The position numbers and the translations under genes were made by a program. A DNA stretch of 64,000 nt, taken from assembly GCF_023016155.1 (NCBI RefSeq), contig NZ_JALKBG010000006.1, forward strand, positions 248,001 through 312,000. Reading direction: 5' to 3'. Source of the stretch: Aliiroseovarius sp. F20344 (GTDB lineage Bacteria > Pseudomonadota > Alphaproteobacteria > Rhodobacterales > Rhodobacteraceae). Positions 54,155 through 61,764 of this stretch are shown here, one piece after another; within the stretch, counting starts at the first letter, position 1; every line of letters starts with the position of its first letter. The notes beneath the pieces were generated by a model. The model did not search any database. It had not been told where the DNA came from and was given only the letters and a program-made list of their open reading frames with translations.

Positions 54155-56230
54155 TCAGGCTTTTACCAGACCCATGCTTTCCAGTTTCAGCAGAACTTGG
54201 TGGGCGCAGTTGTCGACGTCCACGTTCTCGGTCTCGACCGACAGTTCCGGGTTCGCAGGGACGTCATAGGGGTCCGAGATGCCGGTGAACTCTTTGATCT
54301 TGCCTTCGCGGGCCAGTTTATACAGGCCCTTGCGGTCGCGGCGTTCGCATTCCTCGATCGAGGTGGCGACGTGGACTTCAACGAATGCACCGAAGGCTTC
54401 GATGTCTTCTCGCACCGCACGACGCGTGGTTGCATAAGGCGCGATGGGAGCACAGATCGCGATACCACCGTTCTTGGTGATCTCGGAGGCCACATAGCCG
54501 ATACGACGGATGTTCAGGTCGCGGTGCTCTTTCGAGAAGCCAAGCTCGCTCGACAGATTTTTACGTACGATGTCACCATCCAACAGCGTCACGGGGCGAC
54601 CGCCCTGTTCCATCAGCTTCACCATCAGCGCGTTGGCGATGGTCGACTTGCCTGAACCCGAGAAGCCGGTGAAGAACACGGTGAAGCCTTGCTTGGCGCG
54701 CGGCGGTTTGGTGCGGCGCAGTTCCTTGACCACTTCGGGGAACGAGAACCACTCGGGGATCTCAAGGCCCTCGGCCAGACGACGACGCAGCTCGGTGCCC
54801 GAAATGTTCAGTATGGTGATGTCATCTTTGTCCTTAATTTCGTCGATCGCCTCATACTGAGCGCGTTCCTGAACCCAAACCATGTGCTTGAAGTCGACCA
54901 TTTCACAGCCGATTTCCGATTGGTTCGCCCGGTACAGTTCTTGCGCGTCATAGGGGCCATAGAAATCTTCACCAGCCGAGTTCTTGCCGGGGCCTGCGTG
55001 GTCGCGGCCCACGATGAAGTGGGTGCAGCCGTGGTTGGCGCGGATCAGGCCGTGCCACACAGCTTCACGCGGACCAGCCATACGCATGGCAAGGTTCAAT
55101 AGCGACATGGTGGTGGTCGATGCCGGGTATTTGTCCAGAACGGCCTCGTAGCAGCGCACGCGGGTGAAGTGGTCTACATCGCCCGGCTTGGTCATGCCGA
55201 CAACCGGGTGGATCAGCAGGTTGGCCTGAGCTTCTTTCGCGGCGCGGAAGGTCAGTTCCTGGTGCGCACGGTGCAGCGGGTTGCGGGTTTGGAAGGCCAC
55301 AATCTTGCGCCAGCCCAACTTGCGGAAATAGGCGCGCAGCTCGTTCGGGGTGTCGCGACGACCGCGGAAATCATAGTGGACAGGCTGCTGGATGCCGACA
55401 ACCGGACCACCCAGATAGATCTTGCCGGCTTGGTTGTGCAGATAGTTGACAGCAGGGTGCGCATCATCATCCGCACCGAATACCTTCTCGGCCTCGCGGG
55501 CCTTATTCGGTTCCCAGCGGTCGGTGACTGTCATGGTCGCCAGAATGACACCTTCCTGATCGCGCAGGGCAATGTCCTGTCCTAGTTCGATCGACTGGGC
55601 AAAGTCTTCGGACACATCCAGCGTGATCGGCATCGGCCACAGTTGGCCGTCAGCCAAACGCATGTTTTCCACGACGCCGTTGTAGTCTTCTTCGCTCAGG
55701 AAGCCTTTCAGCGGGTTAAAGCCGCCATTCATCAGAAGCTCAAGGTCGCAGATCTGGCGCGGGGTCAGATCATGGCTGGTCAGATCAGCCGCTTCGACTT
55801 TCAGCTTCAGCGCGCTTTCGTGGCTGACATAAAGCTCGGGAATAGGAGCAAGATTGTTTTCCATAAGATTGGTCCTGTGTTTAAGCGGAACCAGGCCGCT
55901 GGTTGTACCGGTTAGTTCCGCGTGCAATGCGTCATATTCTGCAAGCTTGCGGTTCAAAAAAATGTCTGTGAGCCGCACCTTTTCCGAAGCACCGCGTGCG
56001 GTCAGCGAATATGCAAACCGCTGACGTTTGTCCGGGCCGCTGCGTTCGCTGATCGTGATCAGCCCAGCATCGACTGCGGTACGCAGAAGCGCATTTAGCC
56101 GACCCAGTGACGTTCCAATCGCCGTGGCGATCGCGCGTTGCGATGCTTCCGGCGCCGTATCCAGCTGGCGCAGAAGACGGAAGAGCTGATCTTCCTCGTC
56201 CGGATTGGGTTTTGTCACGGGTGACGACAT
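54155..56230 (-). CDS. Winged-helix (MarR-EPS-like) - ATP sulfurylase - APS kinase fusion
   Basis: A 691-residue open frame. Residues about 10-95 form a winged helix-turn-helix (FRLLRQLDTAPEASQRAIATAIGTSLGRLNALLRTAVDAGLI). RLTDIFLNRKLAEYDALHAEL follows, a hallmark of the EPS-associated MarR-type regulators. Residues 123 to about 510 are ATP sulfurylase (QTRNPLHRAH at 314-323, GRDHAGPG). Residues about 515-691 are APS kinase with P-loop GFSGSGKST (522-530). Sulfurylase makes APS and the kinase makes PAPS, the sulfate donor. Sat-CysC proteins normally begin near residue 123, at ATG 55864, which has its own Shine-Dalgarno. No stop separates the HTH part, so it is either a true fusion or a two-product gene. 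A palindrome lies directly upstream. Confidence 0.88.
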   Translation of the reverse strand: MSSPVTKPNPDEEDQLFRLLRQLDTAPEASQRAIATAIGTSLGRLNALLRTAVDAGLITISERSGPDKRQRFAYSLTARGASEKVRLTDIFLNRKLAEYDALHAELTGTTSGLVPLKHRTNLMENNLAPIPELYVSHESALKLKVEAADLTSHDLTPRQICDLELLMNGGFNPLKGFLSEEDYNGVVENMRLADGQLWPMPITLDVSEDFAQSIELGQDIALRDQEGVILATMTVTDRWEPNKAREAEKVFGADDDAHPAVNYLHNQAGKIYLGGPVVGIQQPVHYDFRGRRDTPNELRAYFRKLGWRKIVAFQTRNPLHRAHQELTFRAAKEAQANLLIHPVVGMTKPGDVDHFTRVRCYEAVLDKYPASTTTMSLLNLAMRMAGPREAVWHGLIRANHGCTHFIVGRDHAGPGKNSAGEDFYGPYDAQELYRANQSEIGCEMVDFKHMVWVQERAQYEAIDEIKDKDDITILNISGTELRRRLAEGLEIPEWFSFPEVVKELRRTKPPRAKQGFTVFFTGFSGSGKSTIANALMVKLMEQGGRPVTLLDGDIVRKNLSSELGFSKEHRDLNIRRIGYVASEITKNGGIAICAPIAPYATTRRAVREDIEAFGAFVEVHVATSIEECERRDRKGLYKLAREGKIKEFTGISDPYDVPANPELSVETENVDVDNCAHQVLLKLESMGLVKA
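55862..55876 (-). promoter_or_regulatory. Internal ribosome-binding site and start for free Sat-CysC
   Basis: Within the fusion frame, AGGA (55873-55876 on the minus strand) lies 8 bases before an in-frame ATG (55862-55864). Translation from here gives a 569-residue protein (MENNLAPIPELYVSHE), the usual length for Rhodobacterales Sat-CysC enzymes. Confidence 0.6.
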
Positions 56231-56246
56231 AACTGGCGACTCAATG

Positions 56247-56266
56247 TGTGTTCACGCGTGAACGCA
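56247..56266. promoter_or_regulatory. Palindromic operator upstream of the HTH-Sat-CysC gene
   Basis: The 14-bp core GTTCACGCGTGAAC (56250-56263) is a perfect palindrome. It extends to 20 bp with a single mismatched pair and ends 16 bp upstream of the start codon. The position suits repression by the gene's own HTH domain. Confidence 0.65.
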
Positions 56267-56350
56267 TTGCATGGTTTTCTGCGCACGCAAAGTGTTTTTT
56301 GCGGGGAAAACGCGAAAATCTAGGACGTGGCCTGCTGGCAACGCCGGAGA

Positions 56351-56803
56351 CTAGGGTGTTTGTGCGGGAAAGGGCTGGGGTGTGCCTGCTTGTTCCAGCG
56401 TAGCCAAGGTGTCAGTGAAAACAACAAGGTGAGTGAGATCTGGACGTGAGCGAGAGGAATAAAGCATCCCCTGCGCGCCTGAAGTGCGCGCTGCATCTGA
56501 AAGCTCCCATGTGGACGGGATCTGCCCACATGCCCGTTCATCTTGCCAAACAACGGATGCCGTGGTTTGCCCACGCAGATCGGTCACGCGTTCTAGCGCC
56601 ACTGTCAACGGCACGATATGGCGCGGGGCATCACGATCCCCCAAATACCGCTTGATCGCTACGCCGCAGCCTTCCGGCGTCAACGAAGTATAGATCGCAA
56701 ATTGACCTGAATGATGAAACCGCCCTTCAGGCCATCGCACAGGCAAAAGCGCATCCTGGTCGGTGAAGACCAAACGATGCGCAATGCCTGTGAAAGAGAT
56801 CAT
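56351..56803 (-). CDS. RES-domain-like protein
   Basis: A 150-residue protein that resembles RES domains (ADP-ribosyltransferase fold; NAD+ phosphorylase toxins such as MbcT). The matching elements are an Arg near the N-terminus (GIAHRLVF), the segment EGRFHHSGQFAIYTSLTPEGCGVAIKRYL, and the C-terminal Ser-containing AQGMLYSSRSRPDLTHLVVF. Toxin members have an adjacent Xre/MbcA-type antitoxin, but none is next to this gene. Its ATG overlaps the trxB stop (ATGA), so it is expressed with thioredoxin reductase. The match is from memory of the family pattern and needs a profile search. Confidence 0.62.
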   Translation of the reverse strand: MISFTGIAHRLVFTDQDALLPVRWPEGRFHHSGQFAIYTSLTPEGCGVAIKRYLGDRDAPRHIVPLTVALERVTDLRGQTTASVVWQDERACGQIPSTWELSDAARTSGAQGMLYSSRSRPDLTHLVVFTDTLATLEQAGTPQPFPAQTP

Positions 56804-57741
56804 TCTTGTTCCGACAAGAAGTGCTCGGCTTCCAGTGCGGCCATGCAGCCCATCCCGGCTGAAGTCACGGCTTGGCGGTATTTATGGTCCGTCAGGTCAC
56901 CAGCGGCAAATACGCCGGGGACCGAGGTGGCAGTCGAGTCCGGTTTGGTCACAACATAGCCGCCCATATGAGTTTCCAGCGTATCCTTCACCAACTCATT
57001 GGCTGGGGCGTGGCCGATGGCGATGAAAACACCTTTGGCCGGGATCTCGGTGATCTCGCCGGTTTCAACATGTTTTGCACGCACGCCGGTGACGCCCAGC
57101 GGATTTTCGTCGCCAACGACCTCTTCCAGCGTGTGATCCCAAAGGGGAACGATCTTTTCGTTCTTCATCAAGCGGTCGATCAGGATCTTTTCGGCGCGCA
57201 GCGTGTCGCGGCGGTGGATCAAGGTCACTTTCGACGCGAACTTGGTCAGGAACAGTGCCTCTTCCACAGCGGTGTTGCCGCCGCCGACAACAACGATTTC
57301 CTCGCCACGATAGAAGAACCCGTCACAGGTTGCGCAGGCGGAAACGCCGAAACCTTTGAACTTCTCTTCGCTTTCCAGCCCCAGCCACTTGGCACGTGCG
57401 CCGGTGGCCAGAATAACGGCATCGGCAGTATAGACCGTGCCACTGTCACCTTTGGCGGTGAAGGGGCGTTTCGAAATGTCCAGATCCACGATCAGGTCGC
57501 CAATCACCTCGGTGCCCATCGCGCGTGCGTGCTCTTCCATCTTCATCATCAGCTCGGGGCCTTGGATGTCGATGAAGGAAGGATAGTTCTCAACTTCGGT
57601 CGTGGTGGTCAGTTGTCCACCAGGCTCCATCCCCTGCACAAGGATCGGTTCCAGCATGGCGCGCGCGGCGTAGACGCCAGCGGTATAACCGGCGGGGCCT
57701 GAGCCGATGATCAGGACATTGGTGTGACGAGTCTCGGACAT
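56800..57741 (-). CDS. trxB: Thioredoxin-disulfide reductase
   Basis: A 313-residue FAD enzyme that reduces thioredoxin with NADPH. FAD motif VLIIGSGPAGYTAGVYAAR is at residues 9-27, the redox pair is Cys136/Cys139 in SACATCDGFF, NADPH motif VVVGGGNTAVEEALFL follows, and GVFAAGDLTDHKYRQAVTSAGMGCMAALEA ends the FAD domain. The ATG at 57739-57741 has AAGGA upstream; earlier in-frame ATGs lie in the promoter. It is divergent from lrp and overlaps a RES-domain gene downstream. Confidence 0.97.
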   Translation of the reverse strand: MSETRHTNVLIIGSGPAGYTAGVYAARAMLEPILVQGMEPGGQLTTTTEVENYPSFIDIQGPELMMKMEEHARAMGTEVIGDLIVDLDISKRPFTAKGDSGTVYTADAVILATGARAKWLGLESEEKFKGFGVSACATCDGFFYRGEEIVVVGGGNTAVEEALFLTKFASKVTLIHRRDTLRAEKILIDRLMKNEKIVPLWDHTLEEVVGDENPLGVTGVRAKHVETGEITEIPAKGVFIAIGHAPANELVKDTLETHMGGYVVTKPDSTATSVPGVFAAGDLTDHKYRQAVTSAGMGCMAALEAEHFLSEQE

Positions 57742-57869
57742 GGAGTTTTCCTTGAGCATTCTAGTTTCGTGTCGCATATAAGCGTGCCGAGCCTGTAATG
57801 AAAGGCCATTGCGGGTCGGATGCAAGCCAATCTTGCAACCGCACGGACCGCACCCTCCAAGAAATGATG

Positions 57870-57927
57870 TTGCGCCAGTGTGAAAGATTGTTGCGCAATC
57901 CTTCATGTGGATGTAATCTCTGCGCAA
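57870..57927. promoter_or_regulatory. Repeated TTGCGC boxes upstream of lrp
   Basis: TGCGC cores at 57871, 57892 and 57921, the middle one inside the palindrome TTGCGCAA. Offsets are 21 and 29 bp, so the first two lie on the same helix face. They sit between trxB and lrp and could be Lrp autoregulatory sites. Confidence 0.45.
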
Positions 57928-57985
57928 TTTCCGATCGGAAGCCGCCATGTGGCGCGCCACCGGATACTCATCAGAAGGCAGCTCA

Positions 57986-58486
57986 ATGTCCGCAAGTAAA
58001 CTTGATCCAATCGACCGTATGATTCTGGCCGAACTTCAGGCCGACGGTCGTATGACCAACGTGGAACTCGCAAAACGCGTTGGGATATCCGCGCCGCCCT
58101 GTCTGCGTCGCGTACGCACGCTGGAAGAGCATGGGTTGATCCGGGGTTACCACGCGGATGTAGACGCGCGCGCGCTGGGCTTTGAAGTGCAAGTTTTCGC
58201 GATGGTGGGTCTTGTCAGTCAGGCCGAGATTGACCTGTCTGCGTTTGAGGCACAGTGCCGCGATTGGCCGCTGGTTCGCGAATGCCACATGCTGAACGGC
58301 GAGGTGGATTTCATTCTGAAATGTGTTGCGCCGGATCTGTCGACCTTCCAAAGTTTCCTGACGGAAGAATTGACTGCGGCCGAGAATGTGGCGTCGGTGA
58401 AAACCTCGCTGGTTATTCGCGGGGCAAAGGATGAACCAGGCGTGCCGTTTGACGTGCTGGAAGCGCGGATGGAAGACACCCCATAA
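57986..58486 (+). CDS. Lrp/AsnC-family transcriptional regulator
   Basis: A 166-residue regulator with an N-terminal HTH (LDPIDRMILAELQADGRMTNVELAKRVGISAPPCLRRVRTLEEHGLI) and a C-terminal RAM effector domain (GFEVQVFAMVGLVSQAEID to FQSFLTEELTAAENVASVKTSLVI). This size and HTH match leucine-responsive Lrp proteins. The ATG at 57986 has AGAAGG upstream. It is divergent from trxB, and repeated boxes upstream suggest autoregulation. Confidence 0.92.
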   Translation: MSASKLDPIDRMILAELQADGRMTNVELAKRVGISAPPCLRRVRTLEEHGLIRGYHADVDARALGFEVQVFAMVGLVSQAEIDLSAFEAQCRDWPLVRECHMLNGEVDFILKCVAPDLSTFQSFLTEELTAAENVASVKTSLVIRGAKDEPGVPFDVLEARMEDTP

Positions 58487-58511
58487 GGGGTTCGGTTCCA
58501 TCGACACTCTG

Positions 58512-58547
58512 AATGCCGACCACATCGTTGGCGGCATTTTTGTTTGC
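58512..58547 (+). terminator. Terminator of lrp
   Basis: Stem AATGCCG/CGGCATT with a 13-nt loop, followed by TTTTTGTTTG, between lrp and the convergent pgeF. Confidence 0.75.
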
Positions 58548-58552
58548 TTGGC

Positions 58553-59311
58553 CTAAAGACGGATGGCTGAGATCAATCGCCCGTAATCCGGCTCGTTCTT
58601 ATGGCAGGTGCGACGATAGGAATAGAAACGATCCGGATCGGAATAGGTACAGTGGCCTGTCCATTCAGCATGCCCGATACCTGCGGCTAGAAGCCTATGC
58701 AGGCCAAAAGCGGGCAGGTCAAACATGGCGCGGTCGCCGTTGCCATCGGTGAAGAAGCGGTCATAGCTCTTGTCATGGCCTGTGAACTCTTCGCGAAACT
58801 CGGGGCCGACTTCGTAGGCACTGGGGCTAATGGTCGGGCCGATGACAGCGGTGATACTTGCACGTTTCGCGCCAAGCGCTTCCATCGCCTCCAACGTGGC
58901 TTCCAATACGCCACCAATCGCGCCTTTCCAACCGGCATGGGCCGCGCCGATAACATTGGCGTCGGGATCGGAAAACAAAACAGGTTGGCAATCAGCCGTC
59001 AGTATCGACAGCGCCAGCCCCGGTGTTGCGGTGACCACAGCATCCGCCTTGGGCTTGTCCCCATTGATGGGACCTTCTGCTGTGACTACGTCTGGCGAGT
59101 GGATTTGATACACGCCGCACAGATGGCTGGGCGCCACATCCAGCGCCTGCGCCACGCGGTCTTTGTTGATCTGCACCAGCTCGGCCTGATCTTTGCTGCC
59201 ACTGCCGCAGTTTAATCCCGCATACACGCCCGAGGACGCGCCCCCCTTTCGGGTGAAGAACCCGTGCCGGGTTGCACCAAGTGCGTCAGAAGTCAAAATC
59301 TCAAGTGCCAT
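58553..59311 (-). CDS. pgeF: Peptidoglycan editing factor / laccase-domain purine nucleoside phosphorylase
   Basis: A 252-residue YfiH-family protein: TRKGGASSGVYAGLNCGSGS, ILTADCQPVLF, GAAHAGWKGAIGGVLE and GHCTYSDPDRFYSYRR are the conserved zinc-site segments. Family members act as purine nucleoside phosphorylase/adenosine deaminase or help correct peptidoglycan precursors. The ATG at 59309-59311 overlaps the end of midA by 11 bases, so it is coupled. It is the last gene of lgt-midA-pgeF. Confidence 0.92.
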   Translation of the reverse strand: MALEILTSDALGATRHGFFTRKGGASSGVYAGLNCGSGSKDQAELVQINKDRVAQALDVAPSHLCGVYQIHSPDVVTAEGPINGDKPKADAVVTATPGLALSILTADCQPVLFSDPDANVIGAAHAGWKGAIGGVLEATLEAMEALGAKRASITAVIGPTISPSAYEVGPEFREEFTGHDKSYDRFFTDGNGDRAMFDLPAFGLHRLLAAGIGHAEWTGHCTYSDPDRFYSYRRTCHKNEPDYGRLISAIRL

Positions 59312-60395
59312 CGGAATGCGCCTGTGACCTATTGCGTTGAAGGCCGGGTAGATCGGGCGCATCGGCGCGAGTCAGTCCCAGTACTTTGAAGAGCGTCCCC
59401 ATTTCATCGGGATGCGTCAAGCGCCGGTGTGCAGCGATATGCGCGTTCAGCGCCTCACCGCTGAGCTTTCCTGCAAGGTTTTGTGCCCGCGCTATAATGC
59501 CAAGCCGTTCCAAGAACACGCCTTGCGGGGTCAAGAGATGTGGGTCGAGCTGATCGGCCGCGCTGGTGAGTGCCGCGAAGTCGACATGCGCCGTCAGGTC
59601 AGCGTTTCCGGGCGTTGAAAGCGGGGGAACAGGGGTGTGATCCTTCACGGCCTGCAATGTATCCCCGACTGATACCCAATCACCGTAGTCGATGATCAAC
59701 ACAGCCCCGCCATGTGCCGCGATGCACTGGGCTATCGTTTTCGTGATGCCCATTGCTGCAGAGCAATGTTCGACCAGATCCCCATCTTTGGTGTCAGACA
59801 GTCGGTGCGCCAAATCCTCAACGGGCATCTGTGCGGTCAGCCCCATTGTCAGCTTTCCGTCTTCAATCCCGATCTGACGCTCGCGCCAGCCGTCGCCATC
59901 CCTTTGGAATTGCCGAATTGGCAACGCATCAAAGAACTCATTTGCGACAAGGAAAAGAGGGGCATCGGGAAGGGTGCCAACACTGTCGTGATGTGTGACG
60001 TGATAGGTTGCAAGCTGTTTGGACTGTCGGTCGCGCAAAACGGGCGAGGCTTCGATCAGATGCACCTGAGCGGCGGCGTGAAATCCCGGTACGCCCTTCG
60101 TGGCGCGCAATATGTCGGCCATCAGCGTCCCGCGACCGGGCCCAAGCTCTGCCAGTGTGAACGGGGAGGGCGATCCTTGATCCATCCAAGCTTGTGCCAA
60201 GGCAAGCCCGATCATCTCACCAAACATTTGGCTGATTTCCGGTGCGGTGGTGAAATCTCCCTCAGCGCCCAACGGGTCCTTTGTGGCGTAATATCCATGC
60301 TCCGGATGGAGAAGGCACTCTGCCATATATTCCGCGATTGAGATCGGACCGGTCTTGGCGATACGGCGCGTCAGAATGTCTTCAAGCGTTGTCAT
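59301..60395 (-). CDS. SAM-dependent methyltransferase, NDUFAF7/MidA family
   Basis: A 364-residue protein of the MidA/NDUFAF7 family. The conserved ISIAEYMAECLLHPEHGYYATKDPLGAEGDFTTAPEISQMFGEMIG start is followed by the SAM-binding LAELGPGRGTLMADILR and NEFFDALPIRQF. In mitochondria, NDUFAF7 methylates an arginine of complex I subunit NDUFS2; a role in complex I assembly is likely here by homology. The start overlaps the lgt stop by 14 bases. Confidence 0.9.
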   Translation of the reverse strand: MTTLEDILTRRIAKTGPISIAEYMAECLLHPEHGYYATKDPLGAEGDFTTAPEISQMFGEMIGLALAQAWMDQGSPSPFTLAELGPGRGTLMADILRATKGVPGFHAAAQVHLIEASPVLRDRQSKQLATYHVTHHDSVGTLPDAPLFLVANEFFDALPIRQFQRDGDGWRERQIGIEDGKLTMGLTAQMPVEDLAHRLSDTKDGDLVEHCSAAMGITKTIAQCIAAHGGAVLIIDYGDWVSVGDTLQAVKDHTPVPPLSTPGNADLTAHVDFAALTSAADQLDPHLLTPQGVFLERLGIIARAQNLAGKLSGEALNAHIAAHRRLTHPDEMGTLFKVLGLTRADAPDLPGLQRNRSQAHSDGT

Positions 60396-61287
60396 GAACG
60401 GCGCGCCGGTTGGCCCAGATCAGTGTAGCAATGCCGATGGCGATCATTGGCAAGGTCAGGGTTTGGCCCATGGTGATGCCAAGGTCGCCGACCCGGATTA
60501 CATGGCCCCAAGGATTGTCTGGCGTGATGAACTGGGCGTCTGCCTGCCGGAAGAACTCGACCATGAAACGGGCTAAGCCGTATCCCAGAAAGAACAAACC
60601 TGTCAGTTTGCCGGGGTGCTTTAGCCAGCCACGTTTGAACGCCAATGTGATCATGATGATCGCTAGGATGAAACCCTCAAGCGCTGCTTCATAAAGCTGG
60701 CTTGGATGCCGTGCGCAGGCTCCAAGGGTTGCGTCCCAACCGGGACAGTCCTGAGCTGCCGCGCCGGGAAATATCACGCCCCAAGGCACAGTGGTTGGTC
60801 TGCCCCAAAGCTCGGCATTGATGAAGTTGGCGAGGCGGACAAGGCCGATGCCAATTGGCGCGGCAATAGCGACGAGATCGGCAAACTTGGCCAGCTCGAC
60901 CTTGTGACGCATGGCATAAAGCCACGTTACCAAAATGACCCCGGCGAAGCCGCCGTGAAAGGACATGCCCCCGGTCCAGATCTTTGGGATGTCACCGGGG
61001 TTGGCCATGAAATAGGCACGCTCGTAGAACATGACATAGCCAAGGCGCCCCCCGATGATGATGCCCACAATGGCCCATGTTGCATAGTCTTCAAGCTGCG
61101 CGCGTGTGATCGGGGGGTCACCAATCCAAAGCGACACCCGGCTGATGGCGCGTGCCATCACCCACCATCCAATGGCAATGCCAACAAGGTAACCCAAAGC
61201 ATACCAGCGCAGGGCAAAAGTGAAGCTGCCAATCTCGATCGAAAAGATCTCGGGCGCGATGGCGGGGAAGGGGATGGCCATAAACAT
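60382..61287 (-). CDS. lgt: Prolipoprotein diacylglyceryl transferase
   Basis: A 301-residue inner-membrane enzyme that attaches diacylglycerol to lipobox Cys. Several membrane helices are present, with the signature GLVRLANFINAELWGRPT, the HGG segment GMSFHGGFAGVILVTW and RHPSQLYEAALEG. The start at ATG 61285-61287 is the best guess; the next in-frame ATG is 2 codons later, and the open frame upstream lacks Lgt-like sequence. It heads lgt-midA-pgeF and is divergent from ubiK. It would process the many lipoproteins of this window. Confidence 0.95.
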   Translation of the reverse strand: MFMAIPFPAIAPEIFSIEIGSFTFALRWYALGYLVGIAIGWWVMARAISRVSLWIGDPPITRAQLEDYATWAIVGIIIGGRLGYVMFYERAYFMANPGDIPKIWTGGMSFHGGFAGVILVTWLYAMRHKVELAKFADLVAIAAPIGIGLVRLANFINAELWGRPTTVPWGVIFPGAAAQDCPGWDATLGACARHPSQLYEAALEGFILAIIMITLAFKRGWLKHPGKLTGLFFLGYGLARFMVEFFRQADAQFITPDNPWGHVIRVGDLGITMGQTLTLPMIAIGIATLIWANRRAVHDNA

Positions 61288-61381
61288 ATCGCTGTGTTGA
61301 ACCTCTTCTTCGGGGCAAGTCAACCTTGTCTCTGCGCGTTCAAGCCCCCATATAGGGCTCAGTTCAAGCGAGGAGAAGCAC

Positions 61382-61624
61382 ATGCAGACGCGCAACAAGG
61401 TTTTTGACGACATTTCCCAACTGATGACCAACGCCATGGGCGTGGCGCAGGGCGCGAAGGACGAAGCCGAGACCGCGATGAAAAGCTGGATGGATCGCTG
61501 GTTGGCGGATCGTGACTTTGTCACCCGCGAAGAATTCGACGCTGTACGCGCGATGGCCCAGAAGGCCCGCGAAGAAAACGAAGCCCTGAAAGCGCGCATC
61601 GACGCGTTGGAAGCCAAGAAGTAA
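61382..61624 (+). CDS. ubiK: Ubiquinone biosynthesis accessory factor UbiK (BMFP family)
   Basis: An 80-residue protein: NKVFDDISQLMTNAMGVAQGAKDEAETAMKSWMDRWLADRDFVTREEFDAVRAMAQKARE, then ENEALKARIDALEAKK, the typical YqiC/UbiK amphipathic helix and C-terminal coiled coil. UbiK supports the ubiquinone-synthesis complex. AGGAGAA precedes the ATG. It is divergent from lgt with a 94-bp region between them. Confidence 0.88.
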   Translation: MQTRNKVFDDISQLMTNAMGVAQGAKDEAETAMKSWMDRWLADRDFVTREEFDAVRAMAQKAREENEALKARIDALEAKK

Positions 61625-61675
61625 TCTAAACTCGATTACCCTTGGAGGTCTGAGGGCGTCTTGGAACTGTTACAT

Positions 61676-61699
61676 GAGTGTATTCAAAGGGTTACACTC
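61676..61699. promoter_or_regulatory. Inverted repeat upstream of phoX
   Basis: GAGTGTA and TACACTC form perfect 7-bp arms around a 10-bp spacer. It is preceded by CTGTTACAT, which loosely resembles a Pho-box half. It may be a regulator site for phoX. Confidence 0.4.
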
Positions 61700-61703
61700 G
61701 ACA

Positions 61704-61753
61704 CCTAGGAAAACAGCAAGCGTGCAATTACGCGCGTGCTGCTTTTACCTAGG
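61704..61753 (+). promoter_or_regulatory. Leader hairpin covering the phoX Shine-Dalgarno
   Basis: The arms (CCTAGG at 61704-61709 with CCTAGG at 61748-61753, continuing inward through AAA/TTT, CAGCA/TGCTG and GCGTG/CGCGC) give about 19 base pairs with small interruptions. The 3' arm includes AGG of the AGGAGA Shine-Dalgarno (61751-61756), 8 bases before the ATG. The stem could hide the ribosome-binding site, or act as a terminator-like element. Confidence 0.5.
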
Positions 61754-61764
61754 AGACACTTCCA

